Source of the DNA: Notamacropus eugenii
Lineage: Eukaryota; Chordata; Mammalia; Diprotodontia; Macropodidae
Assembly (NCBI RefSeq): GCF_028372415.1
Contig: NC_092875.1
Coordinates: 408,347,239 to 408,411,238 of the forward strand
Direction of reading: 5' to 3'
DNA: 64,000 nucleotides
Positions 21,140 through 32,629 of this stretch are shown one piece after another; the stretch's first letter is position 1, and every line of letters starts with the position of its first letter. The position numbers and the translations under genes were made by a program. A model generated the notes under the pieces. That model saw only the letters and a list, made by a program, of their open reading frames with translations. It did not search any database and was not told the DNA's origin.

Positions 21140-21290
21140 TGAATAAGTGAAAAATGTTTATTAAGGGCTTATTATGTGCCAAACATTGCCCTGACAGGAA
21201 TAAAAATACAGAAAGAATATAGTTTCCTGCCCTCAAGGAGCTTACATCCTAATTTGGGAGACAACATATATAAGGGAGTGGTGACTGGGG
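21140..21290 (-). repeat. L2 tail, antisense
   Basis: ATGTTTATTAAGGGCTTATT, CCTGCCCTCAAGGAGCTTAC and TTTGGGAGACAACATATA. Confidence 0.7.
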
Positions 21291-21399
21291 AAGGGAATCA
21301 TAGTCTGGGAAGTCATACTTAGACTGCTGCCATTACCATTTTGGTCCCTTGGATGACCTCTGTCTGGAGTGACATTGTAATAAGGTTTCTCTGTCCCCA

Positions 21400-21870
21400 G
21401 TTTTTCTTTCTTTAGTCTATAGCTCACTCAGGCTACAAGATAATGTTCTAATGTCAGAAATCTTCAGTAGCTCCCTATTTATTAACAATAGGATAAAATA
21501 AAAACTCCTTAGCTTGACTTCTAAGGCTTTGCAAAATCCAGTGCCAACCCTATGTTGCAAGACTTTTTTTTTCTTTTACTTCCTTTTACTCATTCTGCTG
21601 TTTCAGCCAAACTGACAGCCTACCTGCTGTCTTCTAATCTGGTTTAGCTCTGCCCCTTTGCTGTTTCCTCTGGACATATTGGCAGGCCGTCCTCCGTGCT
21701 TCTAGGGCATGCCTGACACAGTTCATTTATTCATGGTATTGTAGTCTTCGAATCTGTGGAAAGCATCTTCTTTTGAGGTCTAGATCAGGCGTTATATCCT
21801 CCACGACTCTTTCCTTGATCCCTGCAGCTGAAAATAATCTCTTATTGTACATTGTTTAGGTCTGTGCTTT
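21400..21870 (+). repeat. L2 3' end, sense
   Basis: TAGCTCCCTATTTATTAACA, AAAAACTCCTTAGCTTG, CTTTGCAAAATCCAGTGC, AGCATCTTCTTTTGAGG and CCACGACTCTTTCCTTGATC occur in L2 order. Together with the next copy it forms a tail-to-tail pair. Confidence 0.65.
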
Positions 21871-21871
21871 C

Positions 21872-22605
21872 AAATCAGTTCAACATTTATTAAGCCCCTG
21901 ATGTGTGCAGAGCCTATATCAGGCTTTAGGGATACAAAGACAAATGAAGCAGTCTTTGTTTTGAAAAAATTATATGGGGAGGGAGTGGGTGAAGCTAGAG
22001 TGTGTATGTGTATACTCACATGTCTGTATTTCGTATTTACATGTAAATACAAAGTAATTTGTATAGAGGGTAAGACTGACAATTGGTAGGGTCTGGGAAG
22101 GTGCCTACAAAGAAGTTGACCTGTAAGATGAACCGTGAAGGACAATAAACATTTTAAGAAGTAGAAATGAGGAAGTGGGGTCTTTCAGTTGGAGAGGGGT
22201 GGAAGAAGTTTCACAGATGCTTGGAATAAGGAGATGGCATATAGAGTTTGGGGAATAGACAGTAAGCCAGTTTGACTGGAAAGGAGAATGGCTGGTCCTC
22301 AGATAATAGTGGACCCAGCTTGTAGATAGCCTTACATTAAGCCAGGCTGAGGAGTTTGTATTTTATCCTAGAAGACATGGGAACTACTGAAGATTTTTGA
22401 GGGCAATAAGAGACGTGGTCAGAATTGGAGATTATTTTGGCATCTGTATGGAGGCTAGATTATATAAAAAAGAGACGGAGAGCAGAGCAGTTTAATTAAT
22501 TGGAATTAATTAGGAGGCTGTTAAAATAGACCAAGTGAGAAGGTAGGGCTCTGTGTTAGCCTTGTGACTGTGAGAATAGCCCACAAGATAATAGATGTAA
22601 AAGTG
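21872..22605 (-). repeat. L2 3' region, antisense
   Basis: Runs from CAACATTTATTAAGCCCC through GCCAGTTTGACTGGAAAG, GAGTTTGTATTTTATCC and GATTATTTTGGCATCTG to AGACCAAGTGAGAAGG. Confidence 0.7.
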
Positions 22606-22611
22606 ACTGGA

Positions 22612-23345
22612 AATAGAATCAACAATCATTCTTTCATTTATTAAACTCCTGCTGTGTGCCAGTCATTGGGCTAAGTTCTGGGGGATACAAAAAGAGGCAA
22701 GGGACAGTCTCTGCCCTCAAGGAGCTTACAGGCTAATGGAGACAACGTGTAAATGAGTATTGAAACAAGTTACACAGGATAAGTAGAGTTATAATTAACA
22801 GGGGGAGGTGCTAGAAGCAAGGGGAGTTGGGGAAGCTTCTTGTTGAAAGTGGGATTTCATTCATTCATTATTTATTTAGTATTTATTTAATTTATTTATA
22901 TAGGACATAAAGGAAGCCAGGGAGGTCAGAGGTCAGAGTGGAGCAGGGAGAGGGCTTGGGGCTGAGAGATGGAGGAGACCAGTGTCACTGGATCGGGTTG
23001 GGGAGTAAGATGAGAGAAACTGGAAAGGTAGGCGGAGGCTTGGTTATGAAGAGCTTTGAATGCCAAACGGAGCATTTTCTATTTGATTTTGGAAGCAGTA
23101 GGAGTCACTGGGGTTTATTGAGCAGGGGGATGATATGATCAGATCTGTCACAGGAGTTGTGATCAGATCTGTGTTTTGAAAATCACTTTAGTGGCTGAAG
23201 GGAGGATGGATTATAGCCAGGAAAGACTTGAGCCAGGTAGACTCACCAACAGGCTATTGCAGTAATCCAGGTGTGAGGTGATAAGGGCCTGCACTAGAGT
23301 GGTGTCAGGATCAGAGGAGAGAAGGGGGAATATTCAAGAGATGGT
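22612..23345 (-). repeat. L2 3' region, antisense, well preserved
   Basis: CTTTCATTTATTAAACTCC, GCCCTCAAGGAGCTTACAG, GCCAGTGTCACTGGATCGG, GAAGAGCTTTGAATGCCAAA, GGTTTATTGAGCAGGGGG and CTATTGCAGTAATCCAGG are all in order. It is one of the cleanest L2 copies in the window. A TTTA-rich expansion is at 22860-22900. Confidence 0.8.
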
Positions 23346-23454
23346 GCAAATCTGAGTAGAATATACTTTGTGTCATACTTGTTTTTGTAGTTGACTTAGC
23401 TCACCTAATAGATCTCACTGAGTGAGCCCCTGAAGATTTGCATCAACTCCTCAA

Positions 23455-23540
23455 AAGCATGAACCAACTTGCTTTTTACATTTGTATCCGCAGGGTCAGG
23501 CACATAGTTACGTATTAAATATTTGCTGAACTGGATTAAT
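23455..23540 (+). repeat. L2 tail, sense
   Basis: TTTGTATCCGCAGGGTCAGG and CACATAGTTACGTATTAAAT then TTGCTGAAC. Confidence 0.6.
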
Positions 23541-24054
23541 ATGTATATGAGCAGAACAGTCTGAAAATATTTAAAATACAGTTCTGTGACTTCCAGGTTA
23601 CCCATGCCAAGCAAGCTGTTGCTCAGTTGAGAGGCCCTAGAAACACAGACACCAGTCACATGAATAGCTTTGTCACTGTGCTACCTATAGCACTGACCTG
23701 TCCTACTTGGCCTTTAGTCCCCACCACTAGACAACAAGGTAAAGTATTATCTGCAAAAGGCAACTTTTGTTATCTACAAGGTGAGGGGTATCATTCATTG
23801 ACACAGTAATATGGATTAGTTTGTCATATTTAATCCTTGTTACTTTGGAAAGCCTTGGGTTGGTTACTTACTACACAGGCAAAGTTTAATCTGGGTATTG
23901 GGAGATAAGGGAAAAAAAAGATGGGAATACCAGAGCCTGGGGAAAACATGGCTAGGATTTGGAAGTTGTAATCCACCCAATCCTGTCCTATTGAAATAAT
24001 ACCACTGGGGGAAAATGTCATTTAAGATAAAAAAAATAATCCAACCCAGCAGAT
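23541..24054. other. Unassigned intron DNA
   Basis: No exon or repeat recognised. Confidence 0.4.
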
Positions 24055-24385
24055 CCATGAACTTAGGCTGGGGTTAGATTATAGAGGGCATGACATGTCA
24101 GGGTGAGGATTTGAGTTTTATCCTGGAGGCAGTAGTGAGCACCTAAAGATCTTTGAAAGGGAATGGCATGGTCTGCTGCATGTTTTAGGAAGATAATTTT
24201 GGAGGTGGATGGACTGAAGAGAAGAAAGAGTGGAAATAGAGACTAGTTTAGAGGCTATTAAAATAGTTGAAGATGGATCAGAGAGGAGACCAAAGCAAAA
24301 GATGTTGAGAAGGTAGAAGTGACAAAAGTTGGCATGTGACTGAATCATTAGAAAGTATATATATGAGGTAGAGTGAGGAGTTGAG
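24055..24385 (-). repeat. L2 internal fragment, antisense
   Basis: TTGAGTTTTATCCTGGAGGC, GGAATGGCATGGTCTGC, GAAGATAATTTTGGAGG and TTTAGAGGCTATTAAAATAG. Confidence 0.6.
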
Positions 24386-24397
24386 GATAATTACCTT

Positions 24398-24525
24398 ACC
24401 TGTGATTTTGTTTCAGTCACGTCTGATTCTTTATGACCCCATTTAGGGTTTTCTTGGTGAAGATACTGGAGTGTTTTGTCATTTCCCTCTCTAACTCATT
24501 TTACAGATGAGGAAACTGAGGCAAA
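24398..24525 (-). repeat. RTE-tailed SINE, antisense, truncated
   Basis: TTCAGTCACGTCTGATTCTT, TGACCCCATTTAGGGTTTTC, GATACTGGAGTGTTTTG and GATGAGGAAACTGAGGCAAA. The tRNA-like half is missing. Confidence 0.7.
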
Positions 24526-24544
24526 GTGTAGTCCCTCTATTTCT

Positions 24545-24715
24545 TACAGAGCGGTACCATTGGAGACAGGAGAGACCTAGATTGAATTCAGTTTATGGTC
24601 TTTCTGTGTGTGGGTAAATCACTTAACCTCTCTTAAGTTTTATTACTTTAATCTATAGCCTCAAATGAGATAAAGTGTTAAGTGAGCCTTAGTCATAGTA
24701 ATCATCTGTTCTTGT
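24545..24715 (+). repeat. Degraded tRNA-type SINE
   Basis: GAGACAGGAGAGACCTAGAT, TAAATCACTTAACCTCTCTT and CTCAAATGAGATAAAGTG. Low identity. Confidence 0.45.
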
Positions 24716-24999
24716 CATTGCCATCATCATCATCATTGTCCTCCAAAGGTAACAGTCAGAGTGGATGTTCACCTTGCACCTTAAAGCTGGGGAAGCACTT
24801 TCTGAAGGCTAGCAGCAGGGGGAGATGATCCTGCTGATTTGTATTGTTTGAGGGAATGCCCATATTGATGTACTCAGGATGCCCTGGAATTTTGGAGTTT
24901 TGGAATATAGAAATAACATTATTGATCTATGACTAACCCATGTTCTTTTCCCACCATACGTTTCCTGAATGATATCTTGGATGTTCATGTTGCCTGAGT
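24716..24999. other. Unassigned intron DNA
   Basis: Short ATC-rich tract at 24722-24740. Nothing else recognised. Confidence 0.35.
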
Positions 25000-25415
25000 C
25001 CAATTCAACATTTAATGAGCACTTGTTGTATGCCAGGCACTGTGTGAGGTGCTGAGGTCTAGAGATAGAAGAAAATAGTTTCTGCTCTGAGGGAGCTGAC
25101 ATTCCACTGAGAGAAGAAACATATACATAGATAAATGAACAGTAATACTAGGAACAAAGCAAATATGAAATCATTTTTTAATTTTTGGTGGAGGGATGCT
25201 AACTAGGAGAATGAGCAAGGGCTTCCTGGAGGTGATACTTCAAGGAGGTGATGTTAAATTGAGCCCAGAACTGAATGAAGGTTTCCAGGATAAAGAGCTG
25301 CAGAGGGAGAGCATCCTAGGCATGGATGGGAATAGCCTTTTCAAGTCAAGGAGGTGGGAGATAATGTTATCTACAGCTAGTAGGGCAGTTTGGCTCATGC
25401 TCGAGGGAGAGTAAT
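25000..25415 (-). repeat. L2 3' end, antisense
   Basis: TTCAACATTTAATGAGCACT, ATGCCAGGCACTGTGTGAG, GAGGGAGCTGACATTCC, AGGGCTTCCTGGAGGTGA and GGGAGAGCATCCTAGGCATG. Confidence 0.65.
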
Positions 25416-27124
25416 ATAAAATATATTGATGCCTGCCATATGTTTTTACATTATCTTTTGGGTGAGCCAAAACTTTGATTACAGCCATATAGTCACAGAA
25501 CATTGTTAGACGAATATTTGCATTGTAAAGATAAAATTGTTTCAGGGAGCAACTTGGGACTTTTACACAGTTTTCCCAACTGCAGTTTAGTTCAGTTTCT
25601 TTCAGTTCTGGTCCAGCTCATTGTTCATTAGCATTGTTTACTCAAGATATATTTACTAATGAAATAGATCAGTGAGCTGTTTATCCAAGTGGGCATTGGG
25701 AATGTGGACATTTTTTATTTGCTTGGTTTTTCTTATTTGAATTGTTAGATCAAACTCTCATAGTTGTGGATCACACTTGGGAAGTTCTATTACATTTAAG
25801 AGCTTGTTACAGGTAGTACAGAGTCATCTGTAAACCAGAGCACCTGGAGGAATTTATCATCTGTAGAGGATCTTCCTCCATTCAGATAAATATGAATTAA
25901 TCATAAGTATATACTTCTGCAGCAAAGGAGTGTTCGTTCCATTTCTGGTGGTAGTCTTAGTTCCTTCAGAGAGTGATAGTTTTTAAAATCAAATAAGTGC
26001 CCCTGTCAATGAATACTTAAGTAACTTGACCAATATAGCAGATATGTACTATTCTGTGGAAAATCTTTTCACTTCTCAAGACCCTAGTTTCCACATTTGT
26101 AAAATGAGAATGTGTAGGTGATATCTAGCTTTAAAATTCTGTAATTTTTGTATATTTCAACTGTCCCTTGCATTCCTTCCCCTCTGCCTTCTTTAACCTT
26201 TTCTTTTGGCTTCTAGCTCAGGAAGGAGAAATTGAGAAGAGGAAAGTGGTCAGAGCAAAAGGAATTAGAGAAACGAGTATATAGGGAAGAAAACACAGAA
26301 GATGGAGAGGGAAACAGGTATAGAAGGGATATTGGATTATAGTTGGTGCTATCCCATATTCCTCTAGCAAATCAGGTGATGAAAATATTCTCATTTGGGA
26401 AACTCTCCCTTCCTTACCCCATTTTCTTTCCTTTAAAAAAAAATAGTAATTACTTATTTCAGTTAAAAGATTGGGAGAATACCAAAGACAGATTGTGGCC
26501 ATTACATTATGTCTTTGTTTGACTTTGTTGATTCCTACCTCCTTTCCACTTTTTTCCTGTTGCTCTGGGTTCAAGGCCTCTAATCATAAAGGCTACTTTA
26601 TTTTCTTTGCCTTCATCTAGGATCGCACTTAAACCATCCCAGATATTTGAAAATCAGTCCCATTTAAAAGACCTCCTTGAGAATTAGATTCCATGGGCTT
26701 TTTTATGTCTTTCCAGAGTATACTCACTAAGCAGATATTTTTACATAAATGATTCTGACCCTTATCAGTCAAATCCCTTGTTCATATTTTGGCAATTTAG
26801 TTTCCTCTGTACTTAGAAAGGCACAGCATAATTGGCTGCTGTTCTCTTTTGAATTCTTGCCAACCAGTATTAAATTGTTCCTCAGCTCTCTTTTCTCTAG
26901 GCTGCATTCTCTTACTTCCTTTAATTTTTCCTTTCCCTACCCTTTAATCAACCCCATGGCTCAGAGCTGAACTCGCCACAAATTCTCCACAGTAGTGAGA
27001 TCTTTGATGTGGTATATTTGGCTATTTCTAGGGAAGGAAAACTTCATTCTGAGGAAAAGGGATGTGTTGGGTGACTTCACCTTGGTTGAAATGGGTAAAT
27101 TGTAATTCAGTGGCTTATTCTGAT
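25416..27124. other. Mostly unassigned intron DNA with a THER/MIR fragment
   Basis: A SINE 3' half is visible at about 26050-26145 (CTAGTTTCCACATTTG, AAAATGAGAATGTGTAGG). The rest has no recognised exon or repeat. The minus-strand frame at 26218-26574 (118 codons) shows no family resemblance. Confidence 0.4.
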
Positions 27125-27235
27125 ATCAAAAGAAAGGTGGGAGCCGAGTGGTATCTTGAGAAAAGCATTAGACTTGGAGTTAGAAGACCTAGGTTTGAAT
27201 CCTGGCTATGTCTCATACTCTGGGTTTCGTTGTTT
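27125..27235 (+). repeat. tRNA-type SINE head
   Basis: GGTGGGAGCCGAGTGG, GACTTGGAGTTAGAAGACCT and AGGTTTGAATCCTGGC show the tRNA-like A/B-box arrangement. Confidence 0.55.
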
Positions 27236-27264
27236 TTGAATTGTAATACAAGTCTTTCTTAGTT

Positions 27265-27960
27265 TCTCTGTAACTGACTTTCTTACATCACAATAATATT
27301 TTATTATATTCATATACCATAATTTGTTCAGCCATACCCCAATTGATGGGCATACCTTTAGTTTCTAATTCTTTGCTACTACAAAAAGAACTACCATGAA
27401 AAAAAATGTTTGTGTGTCTACATATATGTATATACCTATACATGTGCACACACGTATTTTTATATATAGGCCTTTTTCTTCTTTCTCTGTTCTCTTTAGC
27501 CTTTAGGTTTGGTAGTAGCATTGTTTTAGTAACTTTTTGCACATAATTCCAAACTGTTTTCCAGAATGGCTATTTCAGTTCATAGCTTTACTGAGTGCAT
27601 CAGTATGCCTATTTTCTGGAAGTTCTTCTGACATCTGTCATGTTCCTTTTTTGTCAGTTTTTCCAGTGCGATGGGTATAAGATGTAAACTCAGAATTGTT
27701 ATAATTTATATTTCTCTATTTGCCTCAGTTCCCTCATCTGTAAAATGAGCTAGAGAAAGAAATGGCAAACCACTCCAGTACCTTTGCCAAGAAAACTGAA
27801 AATGGGGTCATGAAGAGTTGGACATGACTGAGCAACAGCAAATTATTAGTGATTTGGAGCATTTTTAAAATATGGTTATAGATAGCTTAATTTGCTTTCC
27901 TTGAGAACTTCCTGTTCATATCCTTTGACCATTTTTCAATAAGTGAAGCTGTGTTATGTT
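27265..27960 (-). repeat. L1 3' end, antisense, interrupted by a SINE
   Basis: CCATACCCCAATTGATGGGC, CAAACTGTTTTCCAGAATGG, CGATGGGTATAAGATGTAAA, ATTATTAGTGATTTGGAGC and CCTGTTCATATCCTTTGACC follow the order of the metatherian L1 3' region read in reverse. A SINE interrupts it at 27715-27845. Confidence 0.7.
27715..27845 (+). repeat. RTE-tailed SINE nested in L1, 5'-truncated
   Basis: TTTGCCTCAGTTCCCTCATC, GGCAAACCACTCCAGTACC, and the tail GGGGTCATGAAGAGTTGG followed by ACATGACTGAGCAACAGC. L1 sequence continues on both sides, so this SINE is younger than the L1. Confidence 0.75.
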
Positions 27961-28429
27961 ATACAGACTTGAAAATTGAAAATCTAAGGACCTTAGTTTC
28001 CTTGTCTATAAAATCAGGAAGTTGGATTATATAACTTGTAAGATCCTTTCTAATATTAACATGCTGTGTTTATTGTTTAGAGGAAATTTTGATGTGATAG
28101 CCACAAGTATTTATAAAGCATTTGCTTTCTCTTGGAAGAAAGTGTTATTTTAGAAAGGTTATAAAACATTCTAATCAGGTGGAAAACGTTTCACAGTTGA
28201 AGTTCATGGCTAGATTTTTTTTTTCCATGGACCATTTTTAAACAGTATTTTTCGTAAGATAAAATGTTTCTTTCTTGGTTTTAGGTACAGGCATACTTGA
28301 GAAAGTACGCCAAGTCTGACATCCTTGGAGAGCAGGAGAGAACACAGGGCAGGCGATTCCCCAGAGTCCTTTCACTGTGTGACTACTGTTAAGGAGAATC
28401 CTGGCCCTCTGGGGAGAACGTTGCTCATG
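27961..28429. other. Unassigned intron DNA with a THER-type fragment
   Basis: A SINE 3' half at about 27985-28070 (CTTGTCTATAAAATCAGGAA, AGATCCTTTCTAATATT). Otherwise unrecognised. Confidence 0.4.
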
Positions 28430-28935
28430 ATATCTTGATGAGGACAGAATGGGGGTTATAGAGGGACACTGGCTTTGGATCATGGCTTGGCCTGTGGGCA
28501 AATTACTTCACCTTTCTTGGAGATGTTTTCCTTGTCTATAAGATGGTAATAGTAATACTTGTAGTACCTACAGATACTTTTGTTTTATGTACATCATGTG
28601 ATTTGATTGTCAGAAGCACCCTTTGAGGTCTTTAGGTATTGACATTTTGTTTCCCTTTTATAAATGAAGAAACTGTGAGACTCAGAGGGACTAGAGGTGT
28701 TCTTTTCCTTTACAGATGAGGAAAATGAGTAGTGATCCAATGATTTAGGACTGGAAGATCATAGATTTAAACAGAACTGGAAGGGACTTAAGAGGTCATC
28801 TAATCCAACTCCTTTGTTTTACCAGCAGGAAAACTGAGAAAGGTTAAGTGATTCCCTGAGGTGTTCCCCATTAGATAATTTGTGGTCATCATTCAAGTTC
28901 AGGTTCACTGGCTTTGAAAACCTTGGTTCTTTCTG
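28430..28935. repeat. Cluster of MIR-related SINE fragments
   Basis: A sense fragment at 28440-28570 (GGGCAAATTACTTCACC) is followed by antisense pieces at 28575-28730. A longer antisense piece lies at 28755-28935 (GGACTTAAGAGGTCATCTAA, GGAAAACTGAGAAAGGTTA). Confidence 0.5.
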
Positions 28936-29959
28936 CTGTACCATGCCTACCCAACCTCTCCCTTTGCACCACTTGGTGTGGGATGAGAGCAGGGGTGGAG
29001 AGTTTCCTAAACCTGATACAACTCCAGTAGGCAAATTATGATTTTTCCCGTAGCATTTTGGTGTTTTAGCTTTCTGGAAATGAACGTTGAGACTTGTAGC
29101 TCCTGAAAGTGCAGCCCTGAGGTTCATTCCCAGGTACTTGTGGTCTTTCCAGTGTGGCGGGTATGGGATGATCTCAAGGTGGTGAAGGTAATGGAATCAA
29201 AGGCATGAGACTGAAGTGGAAATATTGGTGCGGTGACCTGAGCAAGACTAGAAATGAAGTGATAATATGGTTCTTTAAGTGTAAAGAAATATACTTTTGC
29301 TGAAGGAATTTTCCTGGTGCTTTTAATCTGCTAAGTGGCTTTGTACTTTGCAGAATGCTAATGTCTATGCTGAGTGACATATGCATTAGAACATGACAGG
29401 GGGAAAGAACTTTCTAGAAACCACTTAAACTAGATAATTTTGCAGATAGGAAAGCTCAGGCTCAGAGAGGAGAAATGAATTGCCTAATGACACCTAGTGA
29501 GTTCATGGTTAATGCCTCAGAGCATGTGCAGGTATTCTTTGACTTGCTGGCCTCTTACTTCATGGTGACAAAAAGTCCCCTTTTACTCTTGAGTTACTGC
29601 CGTGGACTCTCGTTGCTGGACTTCTTATGGTTCTTCTCACCCTTCATCACTTACAGCGACATGACCTGATCTGTCCTGTGTCTGATTCACCTAAGATTAA
29701 GTGAGAATAATCATAGCAGAAGAAAAAAGAAAGGGTGGGGCAATGCATTGGGCACATGGAGTGGGGAAGTTGGACAGCCTATGCTTCTACCAGTTCTCCT
29801 GCCACTCAGTTATAGCTTAGAAGCTAATGGAAAGGTTTTTCACCACCATGTTGTAAGGAAGCAGTCACGTGATTCCTGAACATCCTTGGAACTAGGGAGA
29901 TGAGCCCCTTCTGTTGTGAATCTCAGGAAGACATAGGTCCTGGACTCTGGAGGAGAGAG
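28936..29959. other. Unassigned intron DNA with a MIR fragment
   Basis: An antisense MIR-like piece at about 29405-29515 (CAGGCTCAGAGAGGAG). No exon signal recognised in the rest. Confidence 0.4.
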
Positions 29960-30070
29960 TGGAGTTTGTGACTACACAGTTCTGCCTCAGTTAAATCCAA
30001 TTCACTTGAAAGTCAAGACATCACCCTCCTGTTGGCACTGGTCTGCTTTGAGAGCGAAGGATGCATGATA
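29960..30070 (+). repeat. 3' tail of an RTE-mobilised SINE
   Basis: AGTTAAATCCAATTCACTTG, AAGTCAAGACATCACCC and TTTGAGAGCGAAGGATGC match the tail of the SINE family seen at 41649-41965. Confidence 0.6.
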
Positions 30071-30732
30071 ACAAGCTCAGGAAACAGCCTCCCTAGCCCT
30101 TGCCTCGGTTGATAACCAGAGGGAGCATATTGGTTGTACCTTACGGTTTGGGCCTTCCTGGGGAAATTCTCCCTTAATACTCTCTTCCATTCCACCCTTT
30201 CCACCCCTTTGAATAGTTGGATATATAATCGAAGCCTGTTTGTCAGTATGGTGTCTGTCTAGACCTCTAGATGTTTGTACTTTTATCAGGTTAAAGTGTT
30301 TGCTCTTTATCACCTTGGAATGAGACGCATGCAGGAAAGAACTTCTAGTGGATTAGTTTACCAGAGGGAGTCTCTCTGTTTTCCCAAGACCTTTCTAGGA
30401 CTTCTAAGTGGCATTTCTCCACTATTTAGGTTTTCATATTTGTCTTCATTGTGGGTGTTCCTGATGATTTTCATAGTTCAGTTTCATTCCATAGCAGAGA
30501 TTCCGATGTTACTTTGTTGTAGTCTGTCGTTTCAAAGGATTTTGAAAATTAGTTTTTTTTTTTGCTGTAAGCAGTAATCACATTCAAATTTTTATGTACT
30601 GTTCCCACTAATAATTTTAAGAGCCTTGTGACACTGTGAAGTGCCTCTCTCATACAAGGCACAGGCTACAGCACCAAGAGACCCAAACCTAACAGGCCCT
30701 TCCCCCAAAGAGCTTATGTTCTGTTGGAAGGA
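30071..30732. other. Unassigned intron DNA
   Basis: L2-like traces near 30660-30725 (CCCAAAGAGCTTATGTTCTG). Otherwise unrecognised. Confidence 0.35.
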
Positions 30733-30734
30733 TA

Positions 30735-30830
30735 CAGGGAACCATGAAAGGCTTAGTGCAGTTTTAAGTTTTTGTAGCTTAAAAAAAAAAAAAAAATTGC
30801 ACATTGCACTAACACTTTTGGGACACCCTG
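30735..30830. mobile_element. Small mariner-like MITE
   Basis: About 96 bp bounded by TA dinucleotides at 30733-30734 and 30831-30832. The ends are CAGGG and CCCTG, and inner halves TTAGTGCAGTTTTAAG and TTGCACATTGCACTAACAC are inverted partners. The right end (AAGTG-type TTTTGGGACACCCTG) is better preserved than the left. An A-run fills the centre. There is no transposase. Confidence 0.6.
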
Positions 30831-30904
30831 TATCTTTTGGGAGAGGAGGAGCGCTAGCTAATATGTGCCTCTTAATATAATGTATCATTACTTGTATCTG
30901 TAGA

Positions 30905-31010
30905 TTTCTTCGTTAGACTCCATGACAGGCAGACTATCGGCTTATCTGCATTTTCTATCTTTATAGGCTAGGTGTTCAGTAAATATTTTTTGAATAAATG
31001 CATTTCATCA
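30905..31010 (+). repeat. L2 tail, sense
   Basis: GTTAGACTCCATGACAGG and TAGGTGTTCAGTAAATATT followed by TTTGAATAAATGC. Confidence 0.6.
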
Positions 31011-31564
31011 TACCACCTTTATACTGATTTTTCCTTTGATATTTTTCTGCGTGTTGCCAAAGTCAAACTGAAGCATATTTTTGCATGTGCTGACATTGTC
31101 CTTGCATGGGCATTGGCATTTTCATTTAGGTTGCTGGAACAGGACAGGGAAATTAGCCCTTCTGAAGAGGTGGGGCACTTCTGAGGGGGAGACAGCAGGC
31201 AGGGGGCTCCAGGCACCACTGTTGCTTAAGAACTGGCTCCCCTCACACCCAAGTGAAGACAGCCCAGAACCCTGAGCTCAAGAGCCTTGGGAATAGCACT
31301 GCTTCCAGCCCAATGCCCTCAACCGCAGCTCCTGTGGGGATGCAGACCGGCTGCTGCTCCTGAAGACCCAGAAAATATCTGGGCTATTACTACTACTGTG
31401 GTTGGCATTGTCAGATAGTTCAGCATCAGAAATGGATTTGATTTTATCAGGGGATGTGACATAAAGAAGAGGCAGTAACATCTTTCCACAGCACCCTGAG
31501 GACCATGGGACATTTCCATCTGACTTGCAGCTGAAACTTTCCAGAAGTGTTGTCTTTCCCCCAA
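31011..31564. other. Unassigned intron DNA
   Basis: Overlapping short frames on both strands (31019-31481) show no family resemblance and no splice context that supports an exon. Confidence 0.4.
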
Positions 31565-31685
31565 AGAATGTGAGCTCCTGGAGTGTATCTTACTTTTCTC
31601 TTTGTATTTCCAGCACTTGGCACAGCTCTTTGTACATAGTAACTGCTTAGTACATGCTTCATTCATTCATTCGTTCATTCATGAC
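31565..31685 (+). repeat. L2 tail, sense, with ATTC repeat
   Basis: TGTGAGCTCCTGGAGTGTAT, TTCCAGCACTTGGCACAG and TACATAGTAACTGCTTAG, then (ATTC)n at 31660-31682. Confidence 0.65.
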
Positions 31686-31839
31686 TTCCTCAGGAGATCT
31701 GGCCCTAGTGATGACTTTAAACACAGATACACTGTTACTCCATATGATGTTTCCATTAAAGGATCACATATATCATATATATGTGATATAGATCACATAT
31801 ATCTTAAGGGCTTATATCTTATAAGGGCTGAATATTTAG
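31686..31839. other. AT-rich palindromic patch
   Basis: ATCACATATATCATATATA and neighbours at 31764-31803 form imperfect ATATA palindromes. Likely simple sequence. Confidence 0.4.
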
Positions 31840-32130
31840 GAATCTGTATTAATAATTACAATAATAGTAATAGTACTTATATAGCTCTTTTAAGAATTAC
31901 TAAGCTCTTTACATGTTAACTTACTTTACTAGTTCACTCATTTGATCATCACAATGCAGTGAAGTAGCTGCTGTTATTTTTTTCTATTTTACAGATGAGA
32001 AAACTGAAACTTAGAGGGTCTAAGTGACTTGCCCAGGGTCACGCAGCTAGTAAGTGTCTGAGGCAGGATTTGAATTTAGGTATTTCTTGTAAGACCAACA
32101 TTTTATCCATTGTGCCACTGGCTGGCCCAC
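31840..32130 (-). repeat. MIR-like SINE, antisense
   Basis: AGTACTTATATAGCTCTTTT, CTCATTTGATCATCACAATG, TTACAGATGAGAAAACTGA, GACTTGCCCAGGGTCACGC and GCCACTGGCTGG. Confidence 0.75.
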
Positions 32131-32204
32131 CTGTAGTCATTTCTGATGCTTTGTCAGTTTATTGACCTTTGCTTCAGCTTACCTATATTTAAAATAGTAA
32201 TGTG

Positions 32205-32490
32205 TATATGTATCATTCATAATAACAATAATAACAGCAGACATTTCTATGGTGACTGTCACATGCCAGGTACTGTGCTAAGTCTTTTGCAGTTACCTCA
32301 TTTGATCCTCACAGTAACCCTGGGAGGAAAGTGCTACTTTTGTCCCTACTTTCCAGATGAAGAATCTGAGGCAGAAAGGGTTTAAGTGACTTGCCCAGGG
32401 TCACACACACTCCAGTAAGTGTCTGAGGCTGGATTTGAACTCAGGACTTCTTCACTCTAGGCCCACTACATCACCTAATTGCCACAGTGC
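32205..32490 (-). repeat. MIR-like SINE, antisense (second copy)
   Basis: CATGCCAGGTACTGTGCTAA, TCATTTGATCCTCACAGTAA, CCTGGGAGGAAAGTGC, GACTTGCCCAGGGTCACAC and ATTTGAACTCAGGACTTC. Confidence 0.8.
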
Positions 32491-32629
32491 TGTTAAACTT
32501 AATGGAGCCCAGCTCTCAGCAACACATCATGACTGTCACATTCTCTGATCACCTAACCACAGAACAATTTCGCTAGTACACATCTGCCACCTCACAACAT
32601 AATTGATCTGCAGAAGCAGCAAACGTGTT

